Shown here: one piece after another, positions 54,952 to 63,995 of the stretch | Layout of the letters: the number at the start of each line of letters is the position of its first letter | Numbering within the stretch: the first letter of the stretch is position 1 | DNA from: Aeromonas australiensis | Lineage (GTDB): Bacteria; Pseudomonadota; Gammaproteobacteria; Enterobacterales; Aeromonadaceae | Length of the DNA stretch: 64,000 nt | Assembly: GCF_000819725.1 (NCBI RefSeq) | Contig: NZ_CDDH01000074.1 | Location: forward strand, 30,438 to 94,437 | Direction of reading: 5' to 3' | Notes under the pieces: model-generated | What the model was told of the DNA's origin: nothing | The model's database searches: none | Seen by the model: only the letters and a program-made list of their open reading frames with translations | Made by a program: the position numbers and the translations under genes

Positions 54952-56142
54952 ATGACCATCGACCAGAATCGTACCCGCTACCTCACACTGTTGGGGACCA
55001 TCATCACCCAGTTCGCGCTGGGATCCGTTTATACCTGGAGCCTGTTCAACGCCCAGCTCTCCGACAAGCTGGGCGAGCCGGTGAGTCAGGTCGCCTTCGC
55101 CTTCGGCCTGCTCAGCCTGTCGCTGGCGGTCGCCTCCTCCATGGCGGGCAAGCTGCAGGAGCGATTCGGTGTGCGCAACGTGACCCTGGGCGCTGGTGTG
55201 CTGCTCGGCATCGGCTTCTTCCTCACTGCCCATGCCAGCAATCTGGCGATGCTCTACCTCTGCGCGGGCATTCTGGTCGGTTTTGCCGACGGTACCGGCT
55301 ACCTGATGACCCTCTCCAACTGCGTGAAGTGGTTCCCGGAGCGCAAGGGGCTGATCTCCGCCTGCTCCATCGGTGCCTATGGCCTCGGTAGTCTCGGTTT
55401 CAAATATATCAACCTGCTGCTGCTCTCCAGCTCCGGCCTTGAGACCACCTTCCAGCTGTGGGGGCTGATCGCCATGTCCATGGTGCTGGTGGGTGGCATG
55501 CTGATGAAGGATGCGCCCAAGCAGGCCGCCTCCGTGCAGCAGAGCGAGAGCCGTGACTTCACCCTGGCCGAGGCGATGCGCAAGCCGCAGTACTGGATGT
55601 TGGCGCTGATGTTCCTCACCGCCTGCATGAGTGGCCTCTACGTCATCGGCGTGGCCAAGGATATCGGTGAGAAGATGGTGGGTCTGCCTGCCGTGGTAGC
55701 TGCTAACGCCGTTGCCATCATCGCCATGGCCAACCTCGGCGGTCGTCTGGTGCTGGGTATTCTCTCCGACAAGATGTCCCGTATCCGGGTCATCACCATC
55801 GCCCAGTTGATTACCCTGGCGGGCATGGCGCTGCTGCTGTTCGTGCCGCTCAACGCCAACCTCTTCTTCGTGGCGGTCGCCTGTGTGGCGTTCAGCTTCG
55901 GCGGCACCATCACCGTCTACCCCTCGCTGGTGAGCGACTTCTTCGGTCTCAACAACCTGACCAAGAACTACGGCGTAATCTATCTGGGCTTTGGTCTGGG
56001 CAGCATCATCGGCTCTATCGTGGCCTCCCTGTTTGGCGGCTTTATGGCGACCTTCCACCTGATCCTGGTGTTGCTGGTGGTGGCGCTGGTGCTCTCCCTC
56101 ACCATCCGCCTGCCTGCACCGGTAGCGGTGGAGCGGGCTTGA
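54952..56142 (+). CDS. yhjX: MFS transporter YhjX (pyruvate-induced)
   Basis: 396 residues, 12 membrane segments, OxlT-like MFS group. TRYLTLLGTIITQFALGSVYTWSLFN (about 7-32) and WFPERKGLISACSIGAYGLGSLG (about 126-148) are nearly as in E. coli YhjX, the main target of YpdAB and a proposed pyruvate transporter. Here it is contiguous with its regulators, whereas in E. coli it is elsewhere. Terminator follows. Confidence 0.93.
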   Translation: MTIDQNRTRYLTLLGTIITQFALGSVYTWSLFNAQLSDKLGEPVSQVAFAFGLLSLSLAVASSMAGKLQERFGVRNVTLGAGVLLGIGFFLTAHASNLAMLYLCAGILVGFADGTGYLMTLSNCVKWFPERKGLISACSIGAYGLGSLGFKYINLLLLSSSGLETTFQLWGLIAMSMVLVGGMLMKDAPKQAASVQQSESRDFTLAEAMRKPQYWMLALMFLTACMSGLYVIGVAKDIGEKMVGLPAVVAANAVAIIAMANLGGRLVLGILSDKMSRIRVITIAQLITLAGMALLLFVPLNANLFFVAVACVAFSFGGTITVYPSLVSDFFGLNNLTKNYGVIYLGFGLGSIIGSIVASLFGGFMATFHLILVLLVVALVLSLTIRLPAPVAVERA

Positions 56143-56167
56143 TCACCATCCCGGACTGCGAGCAATA

Positions 56168-56197
56168 AAAAGACCCGGGTCATTGGCCCGGGTCTTT
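56168..56197. terminator. Bidirectional terminator between yhjX and purK
   Basis: AAAAGACCCGGG/CCCGGGTCTTTT stem with a short loop; A and T runs on both sides let it end both convergent transcripts. Confidence 0.92.
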
Positions 56198-56218
56198 TAC
56201 ATTGAAGGGGCGCGAGAC

Positions 56219-57343
56219 TCAGCGAGGCGGCAGCCCCAACAGGTTGCGCAGCTGGCTGGCGGTAGCCTCCACCACGGGCCACTCCCGGCCGGTGACGGTG
56301 ACGTGACCCATCTTGCGGCCGGGGCGGGCCTCGCCCTTGCCATACAGGTGCAGATGCACTCCGGGCAGGGCCAGAGCGCCAGCCCAGTCTGGCGTGCCGT
56401 TTTGCCACAGATCCCCGAGCAGGTTGAGCAGGATGGCGGGCTGTACGTCAGCTTGCGCTGGCAACGGCAGATCGCACAGGGCGCGCACCTGCAGCTCGAA
56501 CTGGCTGCAACCGGCGTTGTCGATGCTGGGGTGACCCGAGTTGTGGGGGCGGGGCGCCATCTCGTTGACCAGCAGCTCGCCACCGACCAGGAAGAACTCC
56601 ACCGTCAACACGCCCACATAGTCGAGGGCGGCGATGATGTGTTCGGCGATACGCTGGGCATCGCGCTCCAGCGCAGGCACATTGGCCGGTGAGCGGGTAT
56701 GATCCAGAATGCCGCCGCTGTGCCAGTTCTGAACCAGCGGAAGGGCACTGATGATACCACTCGGGTTGCGCGCCAGGGTCAGGGCAAACTCCCCCTCCAG
56801 CGGCAGACGTTTCTCCAGCACGCAGGGGACGCCGCTGGCCGTCAGGGCCGCAGGCAGCTCCTCGGCGTTCTGGATAGTCCACTGCCCTTTGCCATCGTAT
56901 CCTTCGCGGGCAGTCTTGAGGATGGCAGGGAAGAGCTCTTCAGTGATGGCGGGCAAGGGTTCGCCCGGCAGCAGGGTCAGGTTCGGGGCGACCGGCACAC
57001 CGGCGCGGGCCAGAAAGGCTTTCTCTTCCCGGCGATCCTGACAGACCCGCACTGCACTGGCGGCCGGACGCACCGGTTTGTGCTGCTCCAGCAGGGCCAG
57101 GGAGGCGGCGGGCACATTTTCGAACTCGCAGGTAATGGCATCGCAGCGGCGGGCCAGTTCGGCCAGAGCCTCGGTGTCGTCATAAGCGGCCACTATCTGA
57201 TGGTCCGCTGCGGCACCGGCGATGCTGGCGGGGTCCGGATCCAGCACGATCACCTGATAACCGAGGCGATGGGCTGACATCACGAAGTAGCGACCGAGCT
57301 GGCCACCACCTAGCATGCCGAGGGTGGCGGGAGGCAGGATCAT
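56219..57343 (-). CDS. purK: N5-carboxyaminoimidazole ribonucleotide synthase
   Basis: 374 residues, ATP-grasp fold. N-terminal [22 protein letters not shown], central [13 protein letters not shown] and the ATP-grasp loop [24 protein letters not shown]. It makes N5-CAIR from AIR, bicarbonate and ATP in purine synthesis. Overlaps the purE stop by 4 bp (ATGA). Confidence 0.96.
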   Translation of the reverse strand: MILPPATLGMLGGGQLGRYFVMSAHRLGYQVIVLDPDPASIAGAAADHQIVAAYDDTEALAELARRCDAITCEFENVPAASLALLEQHKPVRPAASAVRVCQDRREEKAFLARAGVPVAPNLTLLPGEPLPAITEELFPAILKTAREGYDGKGQWTIQNAEELPAALTASGVPCVLEKRLPLEGEFALTLARNPSGIISALPLVQNWHSGGILDHTRSPANVPALERDAQRIAEHIIAALDYVGVLTVEFFLVGGELLVNEMAPRPHNSGHPSIDNAGCSQFELQVRALCDLPLPAQADVQPAILLNLLGDLWQNGTPDWAGALALPGVHLHLYGKGEARPGRKMGHVTVTGREWPVVEATASQLRNLLGLPPR

Positions 57344-57849
57344 GCCGGCTCCTCCAGCGTGAGTGCCAGCACCCGGTCGCGCTCGTTGGCACGAAAACCG
57401 TCGAGCTGTTGCTGATAACGGGGGGCATCGCCATCCTGCGCGACCGAGAGCAGGGAGACGGCGAACAGACCGGCGTTGGCTGCGCCCGCTTCACCGATGG
57501 CGAAGGTGGCGACCGGGACACCCTTGGGCATCTGCGCGATGGAGAGCAGGGAATCCATCCCCTTCAGTTGACGAGTCGGGATCGGTACCCCCAGTACGGG
57601 AATGGTGGTCTTGGCAGCCAACATGCCCGGCAGGTGGGCAGCGCCACCGGCACCGGCGATGATGGCGCGCAGACCGCGTTCGCGGGCACTGGCTGCGTAT
57701 TCAAACAACAGGTCCGGGGTGCGATGAGCAGATACCACGCGCGCCTCGTAGGGGACACCATGCTCCTTGAGGATACGAGCAGCAGCTTGCATCACTGGCC
57801 AGTCGGAATCTGAGCCCATCACCAGGCCGATTAAAGGGGGGGTCGTCAT
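57340..57849 (-). CDS. purE: N5-carboxyaminoimidazole ribonucleotide mutase
   Basis: 169 residues from the ATG at 57849 (AAGGAAG upstream), equal to E. coli PurE. Active-site segments [13 protein letters not shown] (8-20), [13 protein letters not shown] and [17 protein letters not shown]. It converts N5-CAIR to CAIR. First gene of purEK, preceded by a PurR box. Confidence 0.97.
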   Translation of the reverse strand: MTTPPLIGLVMGSDSDWPVMQAAARILKEHGVPYEARVVSAHRTPDLLFEYAASARERGLRAIIAGAGGAAHLPGMLAAKTTIPVLGVPIPTRQLKGMDSLLSIAQMPKGVPVATFAIGEAGAANAGLFAVSLLSVAQDGDAPRYQQQLDGFRANERDRVLALTLEEPA

Positions 57850-57864
57850 TACGGCTTCCTTGGA

Positions 57865-57880
57865 TGTCAAACGTTTGCTG
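57865..57880. promoter_or_regulatory. PurR operator of purEK
   Basis: TGTCAAACGTTTGCTG, matching the PurR consensus ACGCAAACGTTTKCST at the central CAAACGTTTGC. It lies 15 bp before the purE ATG, so repression by PurR with hypoxanthine or guanine is expected. Confidence 0.82.
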
Positions 57881-57909
57881 CATGTTACCAAAAAGCCGCG
57901 TCAGCGGGT

Positions 57910-58212
57910 TCAAAATTTCTCGCTGCGCACGATTTCCACCTGCTGCAGAAACGCCACCATGGCGTAGTGCGGGTAGTAGCGCTCCTGCAGGTGGGCCAGC
58001 AGCCGCTCCGCCAGCTCGCGGCTGCAGACTGTCTCCAGCCGAATGTTGCCATTCTCGCTCCAGCTGCCATCACGCTCCCCGTGATCGCCCCGACCACGGG
58101 CATCGCTGATGGTATAGCCACGCAGACCCTCACGGGTCAGGGTGCGGAGCAGGGTCGCTTCCAGTGCCGATTCGGTGATGACGGTGAGCAGCGTTCTCAT
58201 CTCAGTTTTCAT
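57910..58212 (-). CDS. sbtB: PII-like protein SbtB
   Basis: 100 residues with the ferredoxin-like PII fold: LLTVITESALEATLLRTLTREGLRGYTISDARGRG contains the first beta-alpha unit and enters the T-loop; NIRLETVCSRELAERLLAHL is the second. It lacks the uridylylation tyrosine context of GlnB and the C-terminal Cys pair of cyanobacterial SbtB. SbtB proteins bind adenine nucleotides and gate the partner transporter SbtA, whose gene is 3 bp upstream. Confidence 0.85.
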   Translation of the reverse strand: MKTEMRTLLTVITESALEATLLRTLTREGLRGYTISDARGRGDHGERDGSWSENGNIRLETVCSRELAERLLAHLQERYYPHYAMVAFLQQVEIVRSEKF

Positions 58213-58215
58213 GAC

Positions 58216-59163
58216 TCAAGACTCCGCAAAAAAGTGGGCCCACTGATAGTAGAGGGGGATCCCCAGCATGATATTGAACGGGAAGGTGACCCCCAGTACG
58301 GCACTCAGCGACAAGCCCGGGTTGGCCTGTGGCAGAGCGATACGCATGGCGGCAGGTACCGCGATATAGGATGCGCTGGCCGCCAGGGTGGCCAGCAGGG
58401 TCAGGCCACCGAGGGAGAGGCCCATCAGGCTGCCAGTGGCCAGGCCCAGCCAGGCCGAGGCTAGCGGCATCAACAGCGCGAAGCTGAGCAGGAACAGGCC
58501 GTGGTGCCGCAAATCCCGGCTTTGACGGGCAACGATCAATCCCATCTCCAGCAGGAACAGCGCCAGTGCCCCCTTGAACAGGTCGACAAACAGGGGTTTG
58601 AGCGGGGCAACCCCCTCGGGGCCTGCCAGATAGCCGATCATCATACCGCCAATCAGCAGGGTGACCCCCTTGCCGAGAAACGCCTCGTGAGCGAGTACCC
58701 GCCAGCGGGTGTCACGGCTGATCCCGCGGGCCAGCACTATGCCCACCAGAATGGCCGGGATCTCCATCACTGCGAGGAAGATGGAGAGCTGGGATTCAAA
58801 GCTGATGCCCCGTACGGTCAGCCAGTTCACCCCGACCGCGAAGGTCGCCACACTGACCGAGCCATAGTGGGCGGCGGTGGCGGCAGCGTCGATCCGGTTG
58901 AGTTTGACCCTTAGCAGGGCGAAACCGATCAGGGTTTGCCCAATTCCGAGCAGGATCACCAGGCCCAGTTGCGGCAGCAGTGGCAACAAGGGTTGTTGTG
59001 ATAGACCCACACCCCCCTTGAGACCGATAGCAAGGAGCAGGAAGAGAGAGAGGGTGTCATAGAGTGCGGGCGGCAGTTTCAGTTCGGAGCGCAGCAAACC
59101 GGCCAGCAGACCAAACAGAAAAAACAGAACAACGATATCCAGCATAGGGGGATTGATAGCCAA
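58216..59163 (-). CDS. sbtA: SbtA-like sodium-dependent bicarbonate transporter
   Basis: 315 residues, about ten membrane segments in two inverted halves, of the SbtA/DUF897 family (LLAIGLKGGVGLSQQPL; AHYGSVSVATFAVGVNWL; LFVDLFKGALALFLLEMGL). Cyanobacterial SbtA imports bicarbonate with Na+; the substrate here is inferred from family and from the adjacent PII-like gene. It is divergent from a NhaR-like regulator, a family that senses Na+. Confidence 0.87.
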   Translation of the reverse strand: MAINPPMLDIVVLFFLFGLLAGLLRSELKLPPALYDTLSLFLLLAIGLKGGVGLSQQPLLPLLPQLGLVILLGIGQTLIGFALLRVKLNRIDAAATAAHYGSVSVATFAVGVNWLTVRGISFESQLSIFLAVMEIPAILVGIVLARGISRDTRWRVLAHEAFLGKGVTLLIGGMMIGYLAGPEGVAPLKPLFVDLFKGALALFLLEMGLIVARQSRDLRHHGLFLLSFALLMPLASAWLGLATGSLMGLSLGGLTLLATLAASASYIAVPAAMRIALPQANPGLSLSAVLGVTFPFNIMLGIPLYYQWAHFFAES

Positions 59164-59194
59164 GAACAGGTTGTATGATGCTAGGGCTTGTAAT

Positions 59195-59237
59195 TTATCG
59201 ATAAAATCAGATTATTACTGATGAAACTTCGATAAAA
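59195..59237. promoter_or_regulatory. Regulator-binding region between sbtA and the nhaR-like gene
   Basis: TTATCGATAA palindrome (59195-59204) and a direct repeat CGATAAAA at 59199-59206 and 59230-59237, 31 bp apart. The 86 bp divergent gap fits a LysR-type regulator controlling both directions. Confidence 0.5.
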
Positions 59238-59249
59238 ACTGATAACACC

Positions 59250-60152
59250 ATGCTCAACTATAAACAGCTCTATTACTTCTGGCATGTGGCACGCTGTGGC
59301 GGTGTGACTCGGGCAGCGCAGCAATTGCATCTCACGCCGCAAACCATCAGTGGCCAGGTCAGCGAGCTGGAGCAGGTGCTGGGGGTGGCCCTGTTCAGTC
59401 GGGTAGGTCGTCGCCTGGTGTTGACGGCCGCAGGTCGGCAAGCGCAAGAGCAGGCAGATGTCATCTTTTCGCTGGGGGCCGAATTGGAGCACACCCTGCG
59501 CCATGCCAGTCGGGAGCTGACCATGCAGGTGGGGATCGCCGACTCGGTACCGCGCACCCTGGCGTTCGAGTTGTTGGCCCCTGTTATGGCACTGGCAACC
59601 CCGTTGCGGCTGGTCTGTCATGAGGAGCGGGCCGAGCAGCTATTCAGCGAATTGGCTCGTCACAAGTTGGATATGGTACTGATCGACAGACCCCTGCCAG
59701 CTGACAGCGGGTTTCGCGGCTACAACCACGAGCTGGGGCGCAGCCCGCTGGCGCTGTTTGCCAGCCCGGAACTGGCAGCGCGAGCACGGGACGGTTTTCC
59801 CGCCTCGCTGGAGGGGTTGCCCCTGCTCATCCCCGGCGAGAAATCTGCAACGCATGATCGGCTGTTGGCCTGGTATCGCCAACAAGGGATCAATCCCCAC
59901 CTGGTGGGGCAGTTTGATGACTCCACCCTGATGAAGTCATTCGGCAAGGCGGGTATGGGGATCTTCCCGGCGCCGCTGGCGATGGCTGACGAGATTGGTC
60001 GTCTCTATGGGGTGGAGCGGATCGCGACCCTGAAAGAGGTTACCCTCTCTTACTATCTGGTCTCGGCCGGGCGTCATCTCTCCCATCCCGGGGTACAGGC
60101 GGTGATGGCGGGTGCCCGAGCCAGACTGGCGGCGTTAGAAAAGAGTAAGTAG
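59250..60152 (+). CDS. LysR-family regulator, NhaR-like
   Basis: 300 residues. It begins MLNYKQLYYFWHVARCGGVT and has the helix-turn-helix LTPQTISGQVSELEQVLGVALF, close to E. coli NhaR (NYNHLYYFWHVYKEGSVV; LTPQTITGQI). The ligand domain shares LIPGEKSATHDRLLAWYRQQGI with NhaR LIPGRRSMLGRKLLNWF. NhaR activates nhaA in response to Na+. Here the neighbour is sbtA, so the target is probably Na+-coupled bicarbonate uptake. Confidence 0.87.
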   Translation: MLNYKQLYYFWHVARCGGVTRAAQQLHLTPQTISGQVSELEQVLGVALFSRVGRRLVLTAAGRQAQEQADVIFSLGAELEHTLRHASRELTMQVGIADSVPRTLAFELLAPVMALATPLRLVCHEERAEQLFSELARHKLDMVLIDRPLPADSGFRGYNHELGRSPLALFASPELAARARDGFPASLEGLPLLIPGEKSATHDRLLAWYRQQGINPHLVGQFDDSTLMKSFGKAGMGIFPAPLAMADEIGRLYGVERIATLKEVTLSYYLVSAGRHLSHPGVQAVMAGARARLAALEKSK

Positions 60153-60209
60153 AAATCTGGATGGCTATACATCCAGTATGGCACTGCCTATAATCCTCCC
60201 GCTTTGGCG

Positions 60210-60355
60210 CATCATGCTTAATAGGGAATCCGGTGAGAATCCGGAGCTGGCGCGCAGCGGTAAGGGGGAACGAAGCGACATCAGGGCACTGCCGTCAGGC
60301 GGGAAGCCGTCGCCGTAGGCCATCAGCCCCCGAGCCCGAAGACCTGCCAGAGTTC
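60210..60355 (+). promoter_or_regulatory. Cobalamin riboswitch upstream of btuB
   Basis: Typical parts in order: GGGAATCCGGTGAGAATCCGG, GCGCAGCGGTAAG, GGCACTG, GGGAAG and the B12 box AGCCCGAAGACCTGCC (60333-60348). Downstream, TTCGT/ACGAA and GGCCG/CGGCC arms could form the expression platform near the btuB start. Binding of adenosylcobalamin should shut off btuB. Confidence 0.93.
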
Positions 60356-60417
60356 GTATTTCGGGCCGAGAGAAACCGGCCACGAAGTAGATACTTACGC
60401 GAACTTAAGGATCTCTC

Positions 60418-62283
60418 ATGTCGAAGAAATTTCTGGCGGCTGCCCTGTTGCCGACGGCGGCGTTTGCTCAAACCACCATCCCCATCAATCCCACTCTGGT
60501 GATCACGGCCAATCGCGTGGAACAGCCAGTCAGCTCGGTGCTGGCGCCTGTTGTGGTGATCGAGCGTGCCGAGATCGAATCTCGTCAGGTACAGAGTTTG
60601 CCTGATCTGCTGAAAACCCTGCCTGGTGTGCAGATGGCGACTCTGGGAGGCCGGGGCCACATCAGCAGTCTGTTTGTCCGTGGAACCAACTCCAACCACT
60701 CTCTGGTCTTGATGAATGGTCGTCCGATTGCCGCCATGGTGGCGGGCACTCCCGACCTCAGCCAAATTCCGCTCGGCAATATCGAGCGCATCGAGTATAT
60801 CCGTGGCCCACGAGCGGCAGTGTATGGTTCTGATGCCATTGGCGGCGTTATCAACCTCATCACCAAAACATCCGCCAAGAATGGCAGCGAGACACATATC
60901 AAAGGCGGTGCTGGCAGCAATGGTTATGGTCAGGGCGAGCTAAGAACGGTTCAGTCATTGGGCCAAAAAACCGATATGAATATGCTCATCGGCTACGAGC
61001 GTACCGATGGTTTTGATATTAAGGCGCAAGATGGCTTTACCCCTATACAGCCTGATCGGGATGGGTTTGCTGGTTTGAATGGCCAGATTGGTCTGAATCA
61101 CCGTTTCAATGATGCCTGGAGTGCCGACATTAACGCACAGGGTTACAACAACCTCACTGATATAGATGGTAGTGAAGACTGGCTTGCGCCCGGCGTTCCA
61201 TCATCAGATCAAAGTCGGGTTCAGGCTTTCCAATATGATGGTGGTCTTAAATTCCAGAGTGAGACGTTGATCAGCCGGTTAGAGGCCAGTTATGGCGAGA
61301 ACAAGCTGAAGAACTGGCTGGAGAGTAATGGGGAAGAGACTGGCCAACCCATTCATACAGGTTTGACACGCTTATCCTGGATCAATAGCTGGAGTGGTAT
61401 TGAAGGGGGCAGCCTGACAGGCGGTGCAGATTGGCAGCGTGAGGAGATGAAGTCAGACTCTCGAGGGTCTAACAAAGCTTTCAATGCCCCCGACCGCGAC
61501 AATACCGGTCTGTTTGCCGTGGGGAGCTACCGTTGGCAGGCGCTGCTGTGGGAGCTTTCTGGTCGTACCGATGACAACCAGCAATATGGTCGTCACAACA
61601 CCTGGTCTGCCGCCAGCGGGCTGGATATCGATGAGAACCATAATGTTCGGCTGAGCTACGGTACTGGCTTCAAAGCGCCCACCTTCAACCAGCTCTATTA
61701 TCCGGGGTCTGAGAATCCGACACTCAAGCCTGAAGAGAGCAAAAACCTGGAGTTGGGTCTGTCAGGTCGCTATTCAGCATGGGATTGGTCTGTAAATCTG
61801 TATCGCAACCGCATCGACAATCTGATTTATTGCCTGACTAGTATGAGCTACACCTGCAATCCCAAAAATACTACTGCGGATATCAAAGGGGTGGAAACGG
61901 AGCTCGGCATCGACACCGGACCAGTGCATCATCGTTTGAGCTACGACTACACCAGAGCCAAAGATACGGGTAACCAGGATTTGCAGCTGCTGCGTAGAGC
62001 TGAACATAAAGGCAGCTGGATCGCAGATACCCGATTCGATGCCGCAACACTGACTGCTGAGCTGCTCTATGTCGGCAAGCGCTATGACAATAACTGGGCG
62101 ACTAGCCAGCGGGTGGAACTCGGTGCCTATACGCTGTTAAACCTGGCTGCCAGTTACGAGGTGACTCAGCAATTTACCTTGGGAGGCCGTATAGATAACT
62201 TGTTCGATCGTGATTACGCCGCTGCCTATGGTTATGCATCACCGGGTACCGAGTTCAAAGTGACAGCCGACTACCGCTTCTGA
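60418..62283 (+). CDS. btuB: TonB-dependent vitamin B12 receptor
   Basis: 621 residues. Signal peptide MSKKFLAAALLPTAAFA, TonB box TLVITANR (about 27-34), plug domain (LPDLLKTLPGVQMATLGGRG; IEYIRGPRAAVYGSDAIGGVINLIT) and a 22-strand barrel ending LTADYRF-like with terminal Phe (KVTADYRF). It imports cobalamin across the outer membrane. AAGGA upstream of ATG; riboswitch controlled. Confidence 0.95.
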   Translation: MSKKFLAAALLPTAAFAQTTIPINPTLVITANRVEQPVSSVLAPVVVIERAEIESRQVQSLPDLLKTLPGVQMATLGGRGHISSLFVRGTNSNHSLVLMNGRPIAAMVAGTPDLSQIPLGNIERIEYIRGPRAAVYGSDAIGGVINLITKTSAKNGSETHIKGGAGSNGYGQGELRTVQSLGQKTDMNMLIGYERTDGFDIKAQDGFTPIQPDRDGFAGLNGQIGLNHRFNDAWSADINAQGYNNLTDIDGSEDWLAPGVPSSDQSRVQAFQYDGGLKFQSETLISRLEASYGENKLKNWLESNGEETGQPIHTGLTRLSWINSWSGIEGGSLTGGADWQREEMKSDSRGSNKAFNAPDRDNTGLFAVGSYRWQALLWELSGRTDDNQQYGRHNTWSAASGLDIDENHNVRLSYGTGFKAPTFNQLYYPGSENPTLKPEESKNLELGLSGRYSAWDWSVNLYRNRIDNLIYCLTSMSYTCNPKNTTADIKGVETELGIDTGPVHHRLSYDYTRAKDTGNQDLQLLRRAEHKGSWIADTRFDAATLTAELLYVGKRYDNNWATSQRVELGAYTLLNLAASYEVTQQFTLGGRIDNLFDRDYAAAYGYASPGTEFKVTADYRF

Positions 62284-62313
62284 TGCCTTATTCGGTTCAT
62301 CCTTGAAAAACTG

Positions 62314-62342
62314 AGGCCCTGCCATTGGCGGGGCCTTTTCTA
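62314..62342 (+). terminator. btuB terminator
   Basis: AGGCCCTGC/GCGGGGCCT stem with CATTG loop followed by TTTTCT, between btuB and murI. Confidence 0.87.
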
Positions 62343-62393
62343 TTGACGGCAGGCGGGAGTATGATCGCCCCCTTGCAGCAAAGGGGAGCTCAA

Positions 62394-63197
62394 GTGGCCA
62401 ATATTCTCGTGTTCGACTCCGGTATGGGTGGCCTGACCATCTACCGCGAGATCCGCCGCGTTCTGCCGGCACACAACTATTTCTACTGCTTCGACAACGC
62501 CCACTTCCCCTATGGTGAATTGAGCGAGCCCGCCCTCATTGCTGCCTGCACCCGCTTGGTGACCACCATGGTGGCCCGTCATCATATCGATTTGGTGGTG
62601 ATCGCCTGCAACACGGCCAGCACCATAGCGCTGCCGGCCCTGCGTGAGGCGCTGGATATTCCCGTAGTGGGAGTGGTGCCAGCCATCAAGCCCGCCGCTG
62701 CACAGACTCACAACGGTTGTATCGGTCTGCTGGCTACGCCGGGCACGGTGAATCGCGACTATACCCACGAACTGATTGCCCAGTTTGCCCCCGGCAAGCG
62801 GGTGCTGCTCAAAGGCACAACCGAGCTGGTAATAGAAGCGGAGCACAAGCTGGCGGGCCTGCCGGTCAATATGGCGCTGCTGCGCGAGGTACTGGCCGAC
62901 TGGCTGGAGGGGGAAGAGAAGCCGGATACGCTGGTGCTCGGTTGCACCCACTTCCCGCTACTCAATGAAGAGATTGGGCAACTGATGCCGCAATGCCAGC
63001 TTATTGACTCGGGCTGTGCCGTCGCCAAACGAGTGGCCTGGTTGCTGAGCCATGGCGGGCATGCCGCCGTGCAGCCTCTATATATAGAAGAGGTGATAGC
63101 CAGCGCTTACTGTACCCGGCTGGATGGGGAGGCCCAAAAACTGACAGCCCCCTTGCAAGCATGGGGGCTGTCATCACTGGAAGAGGTAAGGTACTGA
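62394..63197 (+). CDS. murI: Glutamate racemase
   Basis: 267 residues from the GTG at 62394, chosen for AGGGGAG 5 bp upstream; longer in-frame ATGs at 62325 and 62361 would add sequence across the btuB terminator. FDSGMGGLTIYREI (5-18), first catalytic Cys in VIACNTASTIALPAL and second in LVLGCTHFPLL. It makes D-glutamate for peptidoglycan. The btuB-murI-rrn order is the same as in E. coli. Confidence 0.94.
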   Translation: MANILVFDSGMGGLTIYREIRRVLPAHNYFYCFDNAHFPYGELSEPALIAACTRLVTTMVARHHIDLVVIACNTASTIALPALREALDIPVVGVVPAIKPAAAQTHNGCIGLLATPGTVNRDYTHELIAQFAPGKRVLLKGTTELVIEAEHKLAGLPVNMALLREVLADWLEGEEKPDTLVLGCTHFPLLNEEIGQLMPQCQLIDSGCAVAKRVAWLLSHGGHAAVQPLYIEEVIASAYCTRLDGEAQKLTAPLQAWGLSSLEEVRY

Positions 63198-63204
63198 CGA
63201 GCGG

Positions 63205-63696
63205 TTAAACGTCAGCTTCGCTACCTTCCCTTTCTTCTTTATCACGTTTGTCATTCGCTTCACGCACCTTGAGGGTGCGCTGCTGGTACTCTTTGTCATT
63301 CAAAGCAGCAATCGCCTTGGCGGCATCGGCGGCGGGCATTTCCACGAAACCGAAACCTCTGCGCTTGCCGGTTGCCTTGTCTTTCATCAACCGCACGGAA
63401 ATGACCTGGCCCTGTTCGGCAAACAACTCGCGCACAGCAATCTCATTGGCGCGATAGGGCAGGTTGCCTACATATAAGGTGCAAGTCTCCTGATTGGCGA
63501 TCGACTCGGCGACGTTAGCCGGGGTTCGCTTCAGGAGCAGTGGTACCACGAAACCACCGATGGCCAGACCGGCAGCAAAAATCACTTCCACTTTCAAAGA
63601 GAACTGCAGGGCCTGGGCAACCAGGTAACCAACCACTGCCAATACCAAAGCAAGGATAGCGGCCTGTGTATAGACGGGAAACTTGGATAAATTCAT
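63205..63696 (-). CDS. Membrane-anchored RNA-binding (RRM) protein
   Basis: 163 residues from the ATG at 63696. Two N-terminal membrane segments (about 9-26 and 31-48: AAILALVLAVVGYLVAQAL and VIFAAGLAIGGFVVPLLL) are followed by one RRM domain: RNP2 TLYVGNLP (about 67) and RNP1 RRGFGFVEM (about 106), then a charged tail. Its 3' end is 7 bp from convergent murI. RRM proteins of this kind occur in Vibrionales and relatives; RNA targets are unknown. Confidence 0.87.
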   Translation of the reverse strand: MNLSKFPVYTQAAILALVLAVVGYLVAQALQFSLKVEVIFAAGLAIGGFVVPLLLKRTPANVAESIANQETCTLYVGNLPYRANEIAVRELFAEQGQVISVRLMKDKATGKRRGFGFVEMPAADAAKAIAALNDKEYQQRTLKVREANDKRDKEEREGSEADV

Positions 63697-63967
63697 CTTA
63701 TAAAGACCTTTTGTAAATGAAAGCAAAAAAGGTGCAACACTATATTCACCTCCATGGTAACCAGCTTTCCTGATTGGCGCTACCATGGACCACTCGGGAG
63801 AGGTTATCGGCTCCAGTATGGCATTCCCAAGCTCACTAAAGGCGACATAAATGACGCTAAAATGGGAGTGATATAACTGGATTGTGGATAACATTGTATA
63901 TATACACTGAACAAGTTGTTTCTAATTGAATAATTTGAAATTTTCGTGATTTTCTTCAAAAAAAGTC

Positions 63968-63995
63968 TTGTCATCGCGTCGCGGCTCCCTATAAT
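63968..63995 (+). promoter_or_regulatory. Strong rRNA-type promoter at the right edge
   Basis: TTGTCA (63968-63973), 16 bp, TATAAT (63990-63995), then GCGCC discriminator. Upstream about 63925-63965 is an A/T-rich UP-element-like stretch. Coming after murI, as in E. coli btuB-murI-rrnB, it most likely drives an rRNA operon just outside the window. Region 63697-63967 otherwise shows no gene. Confidence 0.8.
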
